Below, piece by piece: positions 1 to 22,765 of a stretch of 64,000 nt of DNA. The notes beneath the pieces are model-generated. The model made no database searches and was not told the origin of the DNA. It saw only the letters and a list, made by a program, of their open reading frames with translations. Each line of letters starts with the position of its first letter. Positions within the stretch are counted from its first letter, which is position 1. A program made the position numbers and the translations under genes. The DNA is from Piscicola geometra (lineage: Eukaryota > Annelida > Clitellata > Hirudinida > Piscicolidae): positions 7,040,645 through 7,104,644 of the forward strand of contig OX030956.1 in assembly GCA_943735955.1 (NCBI GenBank), written 5' to 3'.

Positions 1-3000
1 GATTGATTTTGCTGCCAACGTGCATTGAATGTATGGTCGTTATCATCATCGTCGTCGTCATCGGTGGAGTCTGAATAGCTGCCGGTGGAAAAGTCCTTGC
101 TGGTGGGCTGGATGACTAGGATGCTGCCGGCGTTTTGATCGGGCGTCATCGTTGATGGACCCTCCAGCAACTCTTCATCTTCTTCGGAGCGATGTTGATT
201 GTTGTTGCTGTTGCCTGGAGAGCTTGCAGTGTTGGACGTGTTGCATTGATTTACTTTTTCTGTGGAGAAGAGAGTGAAAGAAGATGATTTTAATGAAAGA
301 TTCTTTTTAAATTTTGAAAAAAATTTACTTACGAAATTAAATATAATCTAAATTTATGTAAATTCGAGGTAAATGAATTTGGTACCTCTCACAACTTGCA
401 TGCGGTAATTCTTCAGCCGTTCCGCTTCCGACAACAACTACGGGGTCGTTAAAATTGATGAAGTCATTCAAAGAGTATAAACTAATTAACATTTCTATCA
501 ACTTCAAGAAACATCCTCATCGTCGTCATCCTTAATTACTATACCAACCACCATTATAAGCACCATTATAACCCCAACCACCACCACACTCCTCAACCCA
601 CCCCAACCAACAACCACCACCACACTCCTCAACCCACCCCAACCAACAACCACCACCACAGTCCTCAACCCACCCCAACCAACAACCGCCACCACAGTCC
701 TCAACCCACCCCAACCAACAACCACCACCACAGTCCTCAACCCACCCCAACCAACAACCGCCACCGACTATTTCCTTATAGAACTGGTTCATATTCAATC
801 TCTGAGTGATTTCATTGAGCGCAATCTGCAGTTTACCGATCTCCTCGTCTATTTGCAGCGTCTGCATCGCAATCTCCTCTTCCCTCTGCGACATCTGAAG
901 CACCATCCGCATCACATTTCCTACATGCCATGGTGCATGCATGCATAAATTAGGCATCGACTAATAAGAAACAAAATTTAAAATCGTCTCAATTTGATTC
1001 AATAGCCTTCAATAGTAAGCATTGCCTATTAAGAAAATAAATTGGAGATCGTTTCAATATAATTTAATAGGTTTGGGTATTTTAATGTGTATATCAGACA
1101 TGTCGAAATACTTTTTCATGTTTTAAAAATCATTACTTCAAAGTTTTATTGGTTAATTTTAATTTGAAAACTAATTAAGAACCTGGTAACAGCATAGAGC
1201 TTGTTGCACTCCTATTGGCTGTCTGCTCACCCTCATTAGCAACCACGCTCTCACCATTATTAGTGGTTTCATTATGAGTGATGGGCCCATCATCGTAATT
1301 GGTCTCATTATCATTAGTGGTGACTCCATTATCGTTATTAACGATGCCCCCATTATCATTAGTGGTGATGCCCTCATTATTATTATTGATTATTGGATCA
1401 TTACCATTAGTGAAGATTGCTTCATAATCAGGATTGATGACGGTATCATCATCATCATGAGTAACAGCCTGAGCATCCTCAGTGTTGATCGCATTATCAT
1501 TAGTGACAATGTCATTCTCAACAAATATAGCCTCACTGCAGTTTAGAGCGTTCAAATTACTCTCTGATGCATGCTTGTCTTTCATCTTGGAATTATAACT
1601 TTCCGAGAAATCTTTCCTCTTTTTACTTTTATTGCTCTTATCTTCTTTGTTCTGTGCCTCTTTTGTAGATTGCTTATCTTCTTTGTTCTGTACCTCCTTA
1701 TCTTCTTTACTTCTTCCTTTTGCTGACTTCCCTTGCGCTTTTTTAGACGGCTCCTCTTTACTTTGGTTGTGCTTTTTCTTGGTCTGATTGGCATTGCTTG
1801 ATTTTTGGGACGTTGTGTCGTCGCCAGGGCATGCCTCGGTGAGTGGTGTCGATGCAATGTCAGCAGAAGAGGTGAGGTGCGCTTGAATGGCTTCGTTGAC
1901 TTCAGTCACAGAAGTATCCACTGCCTGCAGTTCCAGCTGCAGCAGGTCCAGAGACTCAGATGCATGCGACTGTTCATGATCGGGTGGTGGTGGTGGAGAC
2001 AATTCCTCGAAAGGTTTGAATTGAGTGAGTTTCTTCTTGACGACATTGCTCTCCATCATGAGATTCATCTTCGCCTGAGTCGACTTGGAGCACGGCTCGG
2101 TGACCAGCCTCCGCAACTCTGCGACTGACATGCTTCTGATGTCTGTGTTGAATGTGTTCTCACTGCTCGTGGAAGAGGAAAGGATGGATGATGTTGCGGA
2201 TGATTTAGCTGGCTGCTTCAAGGGGCTTGCATTGGTGGGTGCACTGCTGGAAGACCTTACAGAACTGACGATGGTGGGGATTGACCTGGGTTTGCTGCAA
2301 GAACCCTCATCGGATGATGATGAAGACACGGAAGTGGAAGAATCGTCAATGCGGGCGACTTCACTTTGAAGCATTTTAGCTTTCTTGGTTGCAGGGTTTT
2401 TCAGACTGGTCTTAGTGGAAGTGGCAGTTCTCTCTTTTTGCCAGCTTTGAACAATAGTGCTGAGGCAGCAGTCATCAGTCGAGACCTTAGCAAGATGATC
2501 ATTCTTGTCAATGACGATGGGTGTGTTGGCAGTGCTTATAGATGCAGGGTTTGTTCTTAATCTGGTGATTGCATTGTCGACAAGGTTGATGTTGTCACTG
2601 GTGTTGTTGTTGTTCATGTTGTAAGCACTTGATGTAACAGAAGGCCCAGTCATACGAAGACCCTTGAAGCCGAATGCGTGCTCAAAACCCATTTCATTTA
2701 ATGGACGCAGTCTTTCAAACTCCTGTGAAGCCATTTTATCTTTTAGTACTTTTGATCCATATGCTTTCAATCGTCTCCTCACGAAACTTCTACGTCCCTT
2801 CCTGTTTCCGTAGCCTTTATTCGCCTCACTCGTGTCACTCGGTAGAGTTTGTTTTCCTAGAACTTGATCGAATATCTCACAAGTTTTCCTCGAAACCTTG
2901 TCATCCATGCCAGCATGAGTGCTAGAATTTTTTTGAGAATGACAATTTGCATGGTAGTTATCTTTAGGATGTTTTCTATGAGTGCTGTTGTAGGGTACAG

Positions 3001-3199
3001 CATGTGGAAATCGGCGTGGAAGATTTGTATTAAATACATATCCTGAATTGTTGAACGAGTTGATGTTAATGGGGGGAGGAGGATAAAACATCATATGTCT
3101 TGGAGCCCAGGGATATCCAGGGTTATTATTGGAACAAACGACTTCATTAGAGTTGAAGGGTCTTGGAAAAAACCCTTTTTCTTGCCTTGGATGAGACAT
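1..3199 (-). CDS. Large low-complexity protein with a coiled coil, family unknown (3' end outside window)
   Basis: I do not recognise the family. Proposed exons on the minus strand: 3199-1183, 920-765, 437-396 (weak) and 259-1, continuing beyond the window. The ATG at 3199 opens a frame of about 673 codons. The protein has a polyproline stretch near residue 40 (FYPPPPININ), a basic patch (RKGRRSFVRRRLK) near residue 135, Ser-rich stretches at about 290-350, SPPPPPDHEQ near 405, a Lys/Glu/Gln-rich segment at about 480-560 and Asn/Asp-rich NDNG-type repeats at about 590-650. Without splicing the frame stops 5 bases after the proposed donor CCAG|GTTCTT. Joining to 920 keeps frame and adds a predicted coiled coil (REEEIAMQTLQIDEEIGKLQ). 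The last visible exon is Ser/Asn-rich, then acidic (DDDDDDDND). Composition suggests an intrinsically disordered nuclear or RNA-associated protein; that is inference only. The third exon boundaries are the least certain part. Confidence 0.6.
583..765. repeat. 36-bp minisatellite starting at a splice donor
   Basis: About five copies of a 36-bp unit containing CCTCAACCCACCCCAACC; successive copies begin at 591 and 627. On the sense (minus) strand the array is G/T-rich and begins at the 5' splice site of the coiled-coil exon (exon end 765). Each unit repeats a GTGGTGGTTGTTGG segment resembling the donor region GTGGCGGTTGTTGG. The open frames across it in two frames are translations of the repeat, not genes. 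Confidence 0.85.
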
Positions 3200-3867
3200 G
3201 GTTTCTTTGATATTTTTGTAAACCTGATTAAGCCAAATAGGAATTATTCAGATATTTTTGAGATAAAATAAAATTAAATATAAAATCTTTTTAAGAATAG
3301 AAATATATTTTTTTGAAAGTTATGAGATTATTCATTAATTATTAAGTCTTAATAATTAAGAAATGCTGAACTTTTTAGAAGCTAAAAGCATATTAAGCTT
3401 GCAGTCTTATGAAAAAACTTTTTTTTCAATTTTCCATTAATATTTTACGAAATGAAAGTACACATTCAAAAATAGTGAAAAAGTCTGACTTTTCTGATCA
3501 AAGTAAATTTACAAAACGTGAAAACAACTTCCACTTTTAAAAATGATATTAATAATTCCTAATTATCTAATATTTAAAAAAATAACATGAAAAAGTATTT
3601 ATTTACTTGACCTTCAAAATAATAATAATAGATATTAATTAATATTAATTAAATGTTACATAAAAACGGTCATGAAGGCGTTACTCAGCAAGGCGTTGTG
3701 GAACGCATGAGAAGACAAAGAATGTCATGGCCCTCCACTGCATCCGTATCCATCTCCAGCCGTTTCGACTCTGTCCTGCTACTGGGTGGGGATGATCTCG
3801 GGCGAGAAAGTGCACTCTCAGAAGATCGACGAGCTGCGAAAATCTTTCTCACTTTAATCCAATTCAT
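3200..3867. other. AT-rich upstream region with one GC-richer island
   Basis: Sequence upstream of the minus-strand ATG at 3199 is AT-rich and shows no gene I can support. A GC-richer stretch at about 3690-3850 is open in more than one frame (a plus-strand reading includes GEKVHSQKIDELRKS) and could be an orphan exon or an old gene fragment. No splice sites or homology allow a call. Confidence 0.4.
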
Positions 3868-4140
3868 CAATCAATCAATCACTAATGATTTGTATAACGC
3901 CATTTACCTAGTGAACAAAAGCTTTGAACAAGTAAGTCTTCAGGCCTCGACGGAAAGTTATGAGTGACTTAGTTGAGATTAGAGAAGAGGGTAAAAAATT
4001 CCATAAAAGAGGACCCCAGTAAGAAAAAGAACGTTTAGCTAAAGAGTGTTTAACTGGAAAACAAAAAGAACGCTCAAAGGCCGATGATCTTAGACCAGAT
4101 TTAGGGGGTTGTTTAATTAGATTTTTAAGATAAATTGGAG
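3868..4140 (-). mobile_element. 3' end of a non-LTR retrotransposon (CR1/Rex-like), truncated
   Basis: The minus-strand sequence matches, with many differences, the 3' end of the LINE copy at 24.7-25.8 kb, including the degenerate reading FLTGVLFYGIFYPLL and the terminal TCAATCAATCAATCA tract (seen at 3868-3882 on the plus strand). Only the 3' end is present and it carries several stops, so this is a dead fragment. Confidence 0.75.
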
Positions 4141-4458
4141 CAGTACATCGCGCAAGTCATTTTCGTCATCAATAGACCGTTAACTGGACTGTGGAAGATC
4201 ATGTCAAAGTTCGGTTGCTCAAGGAAATTCATCGTCTTGTTGGACATTTCCACGCTGAAATGCATCTGGAAAGCCCTACGTTAAATCCAACATCACGGTC
4301 AATGGCCAAAGGCTCAACACAGTGAACCGTTTTACATACATTGGCAGTACACTATCCCAGAGTGTCACTATTGATGATGAAGTGAACGCCAGAATAGCAA
4401 GATCCAGTTCCACCTTTGGCAGGTTGTAACCAAATGTCTGGAACAGAAGACACATCAC

Positions 4459-4629
4459 TGTAGTGGCCTCAATTATGGCGGTCCACATATAAGCACGAAC
4501 ATGCGCTCATGCACTGGCACTTCTAGGACTAACGTACTTGATAACCTTTGTCCCTCGTACCATATATAAGGAAGCCTTCTCGTTAATAAAATCTCTTTTT
4601 TTCTCCATATTTCAATCTCATTCGCTTCA
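4459..4629. mobile_element. Solo-LTR-like insertion, 171 bp
   Basis: The segment starts TGTAGTGGCC and ends CGCTTCA, so it has TG...CA ends. It is flanked by TCAC on both sides (4455-4458 and 4630-4633), which fits a 4-bp target duplication. It holds a TATATAAGG promoter-like box and AATAAA, the usual order in an LTR. Deleting it with one TCAC restores the LINE reading frame, which is strong support for an insertion boundary. No internal retrotransposon region is present, so a solo LTR is likely; it could also be another short TG...CA element. Confidence 0.65.
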
Positions 4630-5055
4630 TCACCATTAGAGACCGACCGAAACAGATATTTTTATTTCGGCCGAAACCGAAATTAGGCCGAAATTAAAAT
4701 CCCATTTTCGGCCGAAACTGAAATTAAGCCGAAATTGAATATTAAATTTCGGCCGAAACCGAAATTAAACCGAAATTGTAATAAGATTTTCGGCCAAAAC
4801 CGAAGCCGAAACCGAAATTTTCCCAACTTTTATTACAAATGAAAAAATAGTATTTAATGATGACAATGCCAGTTTAATAAGTAAATCCAAACAAGCGTAT
4901 ATTTTAAGCAAAAAAATAAAAGTTAAAGTTAAAGTTTGCTTTGGTCAGACTGACATTTTGTAAAAAACTTCTAAATAGGATTCAACGACATTCTCACAAT
5001 TTATTTTTGAATTAATTAATCGAAGCCAAATCTTCTCGTTCTTTCGACTTATATA

Positions 5056-8000
5056 CAGTGTTATTTTCGTTCCATAAAATAATTATAGTTTTTATTTCAG
5101 TTTCGTTTTGGAATTAATTATAGTTTTTATTTTCGTTTTCGTTTTGAAAATAATTATAGTTTTTATTTTCGTTTTCGTTTTGAAAATAATTATAGTTTTT
5201 ATTTTCGTTTCAGTTTTGAAAATAATTATATTTTTTATTTTTATTTTAGTTTTGAAAATATATTAATTTGAAACTTTAAACACTATTTATTTATATCTAA
5301 AAAAATTAATAGATCATAAAATGAAACAGTAAAATAGAACAGTATATTAACAACAAAGAGTTTAAAAAATTAACAGTCAAATAAAAATGTATTCAGTCTC
5401 AAGAAAACTTTCATTTGTAGGTTTTTCTGTAATCTATTTCTTTTCCCACTTGTTAAAGAAGCACATAAAGAAAAAATTCTCTCAACGTATGCCTGGGAGG
5501 CTGGAGCTGCCAAAAGATCTTGTGCAATTGGACTAAGAATAGGGTAGAAAGTTATGTTGTCATTCCAGAATTTTAACCCATTTGGTTCACAAGTATTTTT
5601 GACTTTTGAAGAATTTATTTTCATCTCCGAAATATATTTTTCTATTTCCACAATTATACTTGATTTGCATTCTTTGCCAGAACTTGTATCGTCAATACTT
5701 AATTTAGAAGATAAAAATTTAAATTTCTTTGAAGAAATTGATTATTCATCTGAAGCTTCTATTTCATTATGTTGTGAACTATTTTCAAAACAATTGTTCT
5801 TTGCTTCGCTAAAAGCCTGCAAAATAAAAGATTCAAATTGTTTAATTGCAATAAAAATTTGATGTGATGTATCATTAAATAAGATTTATAATTTTATTGA
5901 AAACTTGTTTTTAAAATATATCTAAATTACCTGTGAACAAATGTAAGTTTTAGCAGCATGCAATAAACTAGAATATTGTGGTAACAGAATGAATTCTGCA
6001 ACAGTTGGATCCACAAATGTAGCAGCTGCTGTTACTGGATTGAATTTCAATGAAGAGGGATTTAAGAAGCACTCAAAATAATGTTGAATTGCACTCCTCA
6101 ATGAAACAATCAAACTAGAAATTCCTACAAATTTAATTTGTTCTAAATGGCAGTCTAGGTCTAAAACAGACGGTATGACATGTGATAAAGACAATGTATC
6201 GGTCTGAATACTGTCAGTGTGGGTTGCGAATGGTTTCAAAAAATGTTGAACTTCTACCAATCTGTTCCATTCACTTGATAATAATGTGTCGATTTTGGCA
6301 AAATCCATAACATAATTGACATCATCTTTTAGTTCTAGTAATCTTTCAACCATAAAAAAAGTGCTGTTCCATCTAGTGGGGCAGTCTGTTATTACTGTTT
6401 TGGAAGATTTTTCAAGGAGTTTTTCTATGATTATTGTTGACTTTCTAATTTTGCTGACTATATACCTTGCTTTTGTAATTATTGGTTCATATACATTATT
6501 GGAGTATACTCTTTTTAAAACTAGTTGTATGGTGTGTGCTAAACATGGCATATGTCGATAAGGAACCCATTTTTCTAATTCTATTTCATCACAAATTGTT
6601 TCACTTTCTTCTTCATCACTATCTGAGTTTTCATTTTCTGAATAATCGTCTTTTTCTGCATGCTTATTTTGAAGAATACGCACAGCTTTTAAAATATTTG
6701 AACCGTTATCAGATATGATTAAAATTATTTTATTTGGTTCTATATTCCAATCAGCGAGACACTTTGATAAACACTCAGCAAGTTTTTCTCCAGTGTGGGG
6801 ATGATTAAGTTGAATTAGGTTTAAAAAGTAATGACACGGTTTGCTACTCTGTGGATTGAAACAGCATGCTGAAATCCGAACATATGATGATGTTAAACCT
6901 TTTTTGGTCCAAATATCTAAACATATAACTATTCTTCGAACATTCTTTAATGAGTCTTTCAGAATTTTGCAACCCTCATCATATTTGTCTTTTAATAAGT
7001 CCAGTAACTTTGATGGGCCTGAAAAAAAATTTCAATAATTGATCCCTACTATTTTTGTACAATATGTTGTAATCATTTATAATGAATAACGACCATTGTA
7101 ATTGCTCAAATAAATTTCTACAATATATTGTAATACTTTTTACATTTTGAATAAGATAAAATAAACAAAATTACCTGGCATTTTAACTTTTATATCCAAT
7201 GTTTCCACAAAGTTTTAAAAATGTTTATTAGATACTAGATTTAATGGGATGTTTGTGTTTACAAATAATTTTAATAAAGAGTCTTGTCTCTTCAAATATT
7301 CTTCGCACTTACTTGAATACAAAACTGTTTTCGTCGTTTTTTTTCAAAACTTATAGTTTGTTGAACGGAATTTTCATTACTTTTAATCTTTTCACAATTC
7401 CTCTTTCTGACTAATTCAATTTTCTCGAATTCTTGAAAAAACTTTTTGTGGTAGCTAGAGAGATGAACCTTGAGGTTTTTCGGATTTTTTCCTTTAAGTG
7501 TTGCGTTGCATAAAACTTTCTGTCCGTCTTTGGTCGTCGATACTTCAACGATGCATGTACTTTTGTCATTTTCTGAAGAATATGTAAAATATTTCCAAAT
7601 TTCGCTTTCTTTCTTTCTACCAGCAAATGAACGTGATAAACTCATTGTTATTTAAATTTGAAATATTATAAGAATCGATTACGTAAATTATTGATTAATA
7701 ACAAATTTGAAGTATAATAACAAATTTACGATTAAAATAAGTGATAATTTAGTTGACAAAGCGAAGCAGTAATAAAATAACGTTTTACAAATGGCACTAC
7801 TTTCATAAAGGCCAAAGATAATGTTTATAACATAGACATATATTTTTTATATAAATTTTCATTTGTATATTATGGCATATCATAAAAAGTTATTTAATTT
7901 TCGTTTTGGAAATAATTATAGTTTTTATTTCAGTTTCGTTTTGGAAATAATTATAGTTTTTATTTTCATTTTCGTTTTGAAAATAAATTTAATTTTTATT

Positions 8001-8105
8001 TTCGTTTTCGCGGAACGATTATTCAGAATTGTCGTTTTCGTTTTCGTTTTCGCGGAACGATTATTCAGAATTGTCGTTTTCGTTTTCGTTACGAAAATAA
8101 CACTG
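5056..8105. mobile_element. Inner hAT transposon carrying a BED-finger transposase
   Basis: Terminal inverted repeats CAGTGTTATTTTCGT (5056-5070) and its complement ending at 8105 enclose 3050 bp. The 8-bp duplication CTTATATA lies at 5048-5055 and 8106-8113. Near both ends are direct repeats of a TTTTCGTTTTGAAAATAATT type unit (about 5090-5260 and 7895-8090). The interior encodes a hAT transposase on the minus strand. It is inserted in the outer hAT element, so it is the youngest layer of the nest. Confidence 0.92.
5370..7645 (-). pseudogene. hAT-family transposase with N-terminal BED zinc finger (ZBED-like), probably inactive
   Basis: Exon 1 (7645-7313) encodes a BED finger: WKYF, a Cys pair, then KVHLSSYHKKFF supplying the histidines, with donor GTAAGT. 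The main exon (about 7018-5934) reads RIVICLDIWTKKGLTSSYVR, ILIISDNGSNILKAVR and CPTRWNSTFFMVERLLEL, the RNase H-like catalytic core with its interrupting domain. After an intron (donor at 5933, acceptor near 5827) comes the hATC dimerisation region with SQAYVERIFSLCASLTSGKR, ending at 5370. In the assembled frame there is one TAA at 5742-5744, and I could not find a clean splice between 7313 and 7018. The copy is therefore probably dead, although the rest of the frame is well kept. It would act in the nucleus on the element ends. Confidence 0.85.
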
Positions 8106-8173
8106 CTTATATACAGTGTTTTTCAAAGCACGGATATCTAGAATTCCACATGCGTGTATATCTTATTCGAATA

Positions 8174-8354
<181 letters not shown>

Positions 8355-8369
8355 CCTCTAATAAATCGA

Positions 8370-8735
8370 CCCTCTGGATCATTGCCAAAGATGCATTTAA
8401 CTTTCCCATCACATCTAATAGATATCTAATAAAGATGAGAATCGAACCCAAACTTAATAATTCGAGTTCGATTGAGGATATACAGATTCTTACTTTTGAC
8501 AATAACATTTTTTAAACAAATGTTTTGTTAAATATTATCATTGAACGTATCCCAACTTACTTAAATATCAAATACATAATTGTTGTTCCAGATGCTTGTA
8601 TATGTTATTCGAATAATTAGTCTGATGACACCCATAAATCAATCAACCACGATAACTAATAGATAACTGATAGAGAATCGAATCCGAACTTAATAGTTCG
8701 ATTGAGGATACAGATATATCAGATAAACTACATAA
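8370..8735. repeat. Diverged tandem duplication inside the outer hAT element
   Basis: A segment with GATGAGAATCGAACCCAAAC, TTCGAGTTCGATTGAGGATA (about 8430-8485) recurs as GAGAATCGAATCCGAACTTA and TTCGATTGAGGATAC (about 8671-8720). Both copies are preceded by TATTCGAATAAT (8163-8175 and 8603-8615). The TG microsatellite lies in the first copy. Confidence 0.7.
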
Positions 8736-9600
8736 ATAAATAAAAATTTCGGTTTTTCGGTAAATATGAGATCCATTTCGGCCGAAACCGAAATTGAGCC
8801 GAAATTACAAAATTATTTTCGGCCGAAACCGAAAACAGGCCGAAATTGTAAAATTAGATTGGACCGAAACCGAAAAATGGCCGAAACTAAGAAAATTGGC
8901 AATTTCGGCGCCGAAACCGAAACCGAACCGAATTTCGGTCGGTCTCTAATCACCATCAAGACCAAGCTGAATTTATACAGGGCTGTGGTGCTCCTCACAC
9001 TACTTTGTGCAGGTGAAACGTGGACTGTGGAGCAACGCCATGCTAGAAAAATGAACAACTTTCACACAATGAGCCTCAAAATGATCCTAAACATGAATAG
9101 CAAAAAAAAAACTCTAGACACAGTGGTACTGTCCATAGCAGTTCTTCCCAACATCTTCACCCTCCTAATACAGTTTCAGCATTGCTAGGCATGGCACGTA
9201 GTCCAAATGCTAGACAAGAGACTGCCAAAGAGACTCTTCTATATTGAGCTCGTGCATGGCTAGTGGTCTCAGAGTGGGCAAAAAAACGTTTCAAAAAACT
9301 CTGAAAGCCTCACTGAATGCCTTTGTCTTCAGCCCAGAAACGTGGGAACAAGCTACAAAAAATCGTTCCAACTGGCGCTTTTCCATCCACAAAGGTACCG
9401 TGACATGCCGCAGAAAAAAATACAAATTCTTCAAGCACGCTTTGACAACCCTACTGGAAACGTCTATTTCTTTCTTGTGTTTTTCATGTCGCCGAGCCTT
9501 GCGTGCCAGGATCGGCCTCGTCAGCCATCTGCGCATGCACAGACAGAGCCAGTAACAACATCGCGCAAATGATCCTCACCGACTCGCCGACGGACGAACG

Positions 9601-10031
9601 AACGTAAAAAGAGATGAGTTTAACGGGTTAACTAGTGTTTTTCAATTTATTTTGTTACCAAAAAAAGTGAGAATATTGGAGTAATATACATTTTGAAACG
9701 GTAAAGGTAAATTACGTTAAAAAATTATTAATTTAAGTATTTTAGTAAATCAACTATATTATAATAATAATAATAATAATAATAATAATTAAAAAGCTTT
9801 ATTAAAGTATTTCGATGAATGCACCATTAATAAAGGCCTTTTAGCAGGCCTGCATCATCCTATCTCCTGAAAACACCTTGGTAAGCATTTTGAACTTTGT
9901 TTCATTAGCACTGGTTTCAGAAAATTGAAAAACTGTTCAAGCATTCATTTACTCTAAACTTTTGTTACCTCAAAACTCATAATTTTTTTTCCTTTTTCAC
10001 AGACCCTTCCTTACTACAGCAATCTTCGACA
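9601..10031. other. Intergenic region ahead of a small peptide frame
   Basis: Mostly AT-rich with an (ATA/TAA)n run near 9760-9788. A strong polypyrimidine tract ending CTTTTTCACAG at 10001 resembles a 3' splice acceptor 30 bases ahead of the small ATG at 10032. Confidence 0.45.
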
Positions 10032-10169
10032 ATGAAGACTTTCCTCGCAGTAGCGCTCTTCTTTGGCGCCTACTCCTGCTCTCGAGTGTTGAAGACGTTC
10101 AAGGCGGAGAAGGTTCCGTCGAAGAAGTTGCTAAAAGCATTGAAGTCATTGAAGAATCTGAGCCACTGA
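10032..10169 (+). CDS. Possible small secreted cationic peptide, 45 residues
   Basis: Family not recognised. The frame begins MKTFLAVALFFGAYSC, a typical signal peptide with a hydrophobic core and likely cleavage near residue 16-17. The remaining 28 residues are rich in Lys and Leu (KKLLKALKSLKNLSH) and would make a basic amphipathic helix. A polypyrimidine tract and CACAG lie 30 bases upstream, so the ATG could sit near the start of a second exon. GC content is higher than in the flanks. Cationic amphipathic secreted peptides are often antimicrobial, but nothing here proves that. A second frame stays open through the same stretch (containing SVEEVAKSIEVIEESEPL), so the peptide could also be a chance frame within another exon or a degenerate repeat. 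Confidence 0.35.
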   Translation: MKTFLAVALFFGAYSCSRVLKTFKAEKVPSKKLLKALKSLKNLSH

Positions 10170-12148
<1,979 letters not shown>

Positions 12149-12255
12149 AAGGAGAAGGAGAAGAATTATGAAGAGGAAAAAATAGAGAGGAGGAAGAGGA
12201 GGAGGAGAAGGAGGAGGAGAAGGAAGAAGAAAAGGAAGAAGAAGAGAAGGAAGTG
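12149..12255. repeat. Polypurine tract
   Basis: About 100 bases of almost only A and G (GGAGAAGGAGAAG, GAGGAGGAGAAGG). It lies downstream of the AMPK alpha stop codon. Confidence 0.9.
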
Positions 12256-12722
12256 GCTTTCTAGTATTATGCGATACAATTCGTATCCAACACTAAAATC
12301 CAATAGAAAGTTTTTAAAAAAAGATACCAAAAAACGAATGGATTAATTTGCATAGCGAACTAAATTTGAAATAAATACAAAATATTTTAAAGAACGAATA
12401 AAAAAAAAAGTTCGCAAATCCCCAATACTGTAAGTATGAAAACTAGTGAAATGAAAAAGATTAGAAAATAAGTAATTATAAATAATATACTTTTTGACTA
12501 ATAAAAACTTGATAAACTAATATCCCTTGTTATTAAAAACTATTAAATAAAGTATTTATTTTAATAATAATAATAATAATTACGTGATTTGAACACACAG
12601 TAATGAAAGCAATTTAAAAAGCTATGAAAAATAACACAAACAAATTGAATAACTAATACAAAGGTGGAAACTTATAAATGAACAACGGGTGAACCCCGAT
12701 CAATAATTACATAGGTCAATCA

Positions 12723-12890
12723 AGAAGGAGAAAGGGGAGGAAGATATAGAAGAGGAAGAAGAGGAGGCAAAGGATGAAGAGGAAGAGAAGGAGGAAGAAG
12801 AGGAGGAAGAAGAGGAGGAAGAAGAAGAGAGGAAGAAGAGGAGGAAGAGGAGAAAGGGGAGGAAGGGGAAAAGTAGGAAGAAGGGAAGTG
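12723..12890. repeat. Polypurine tract next to the AMPK alpha stop codon
   Basis: Nearly all A/G (AGAGGAAGAAGAGGAGG and variants). On the sense strand of AMPK alpha it is a pyrimidine tract that begins almost immediately after the TAA, so it probably lies in the 3' untranslated region. Confidence 0.85.
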
Positions 12891-12891
12891 G

Positions 12892-22229
<9,338 letters not shown>

Positions 22230-22675
22230 TACGGATTTTTATGATATGAATTTGTTCTAGCGTTTCATTTACTTTCTTTTCATTAAAAAAATCTTTAAAT
22301 ATATTGTTGATGGAAATTATTTTTTTGTGATTTTGTTTTTCACCTGAAGACCAAAAAATTGTAAAAAGTTTTTTAATGAGAAGAACTAGCTAAAAGTCTA
22401 TTTTTTTCATATAAACAAATATAATTTTTTGCATAGATATAGTATATATACTACTTGTTGTTTGTAGGATATCTATGATTTTTTGAAATAGGAGAGACCG
22501 GGGCAAGACGACGAATGGCGTATATTTTCAGTTTTCCACTAGTTTTGAGCATGAAACGAACACTACTGGCTCTCCTAACTCCCTTTTATTGAATAATAGA
22601 ATGCAAATGCTGAATGACTATTTTTATTTTAGTTGGGAAGCTTCGCTTGTTTTCCGCGGTCACGTTGTAACTTTT

Positions 22676-22676
<1 letters not shown>
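22230..22676. promoter_or_regulatory. Upstream region of AMPK alpha
   Basis: AT-rich sequence directly upstream of the ATG at 22229. It should hold the 5' untranslated region and promoter, but I see no diagnostic core-promoter motif. Confidence 0.35.

Positions 22677-22764
<88 letters not shown>
22677..22764. repeat. (TCAA)n tail of a minus-strand LINE
   Basis: About 22 perfect TCAA units exactly at the 3' end of the adjacent LINE copy. On the LINE strand this is (TTGA)n, the same terminal repeat seen in shorter form at the other copies. Confidence 0.92.
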
Positions 22765-22765
<1 letters not shown>

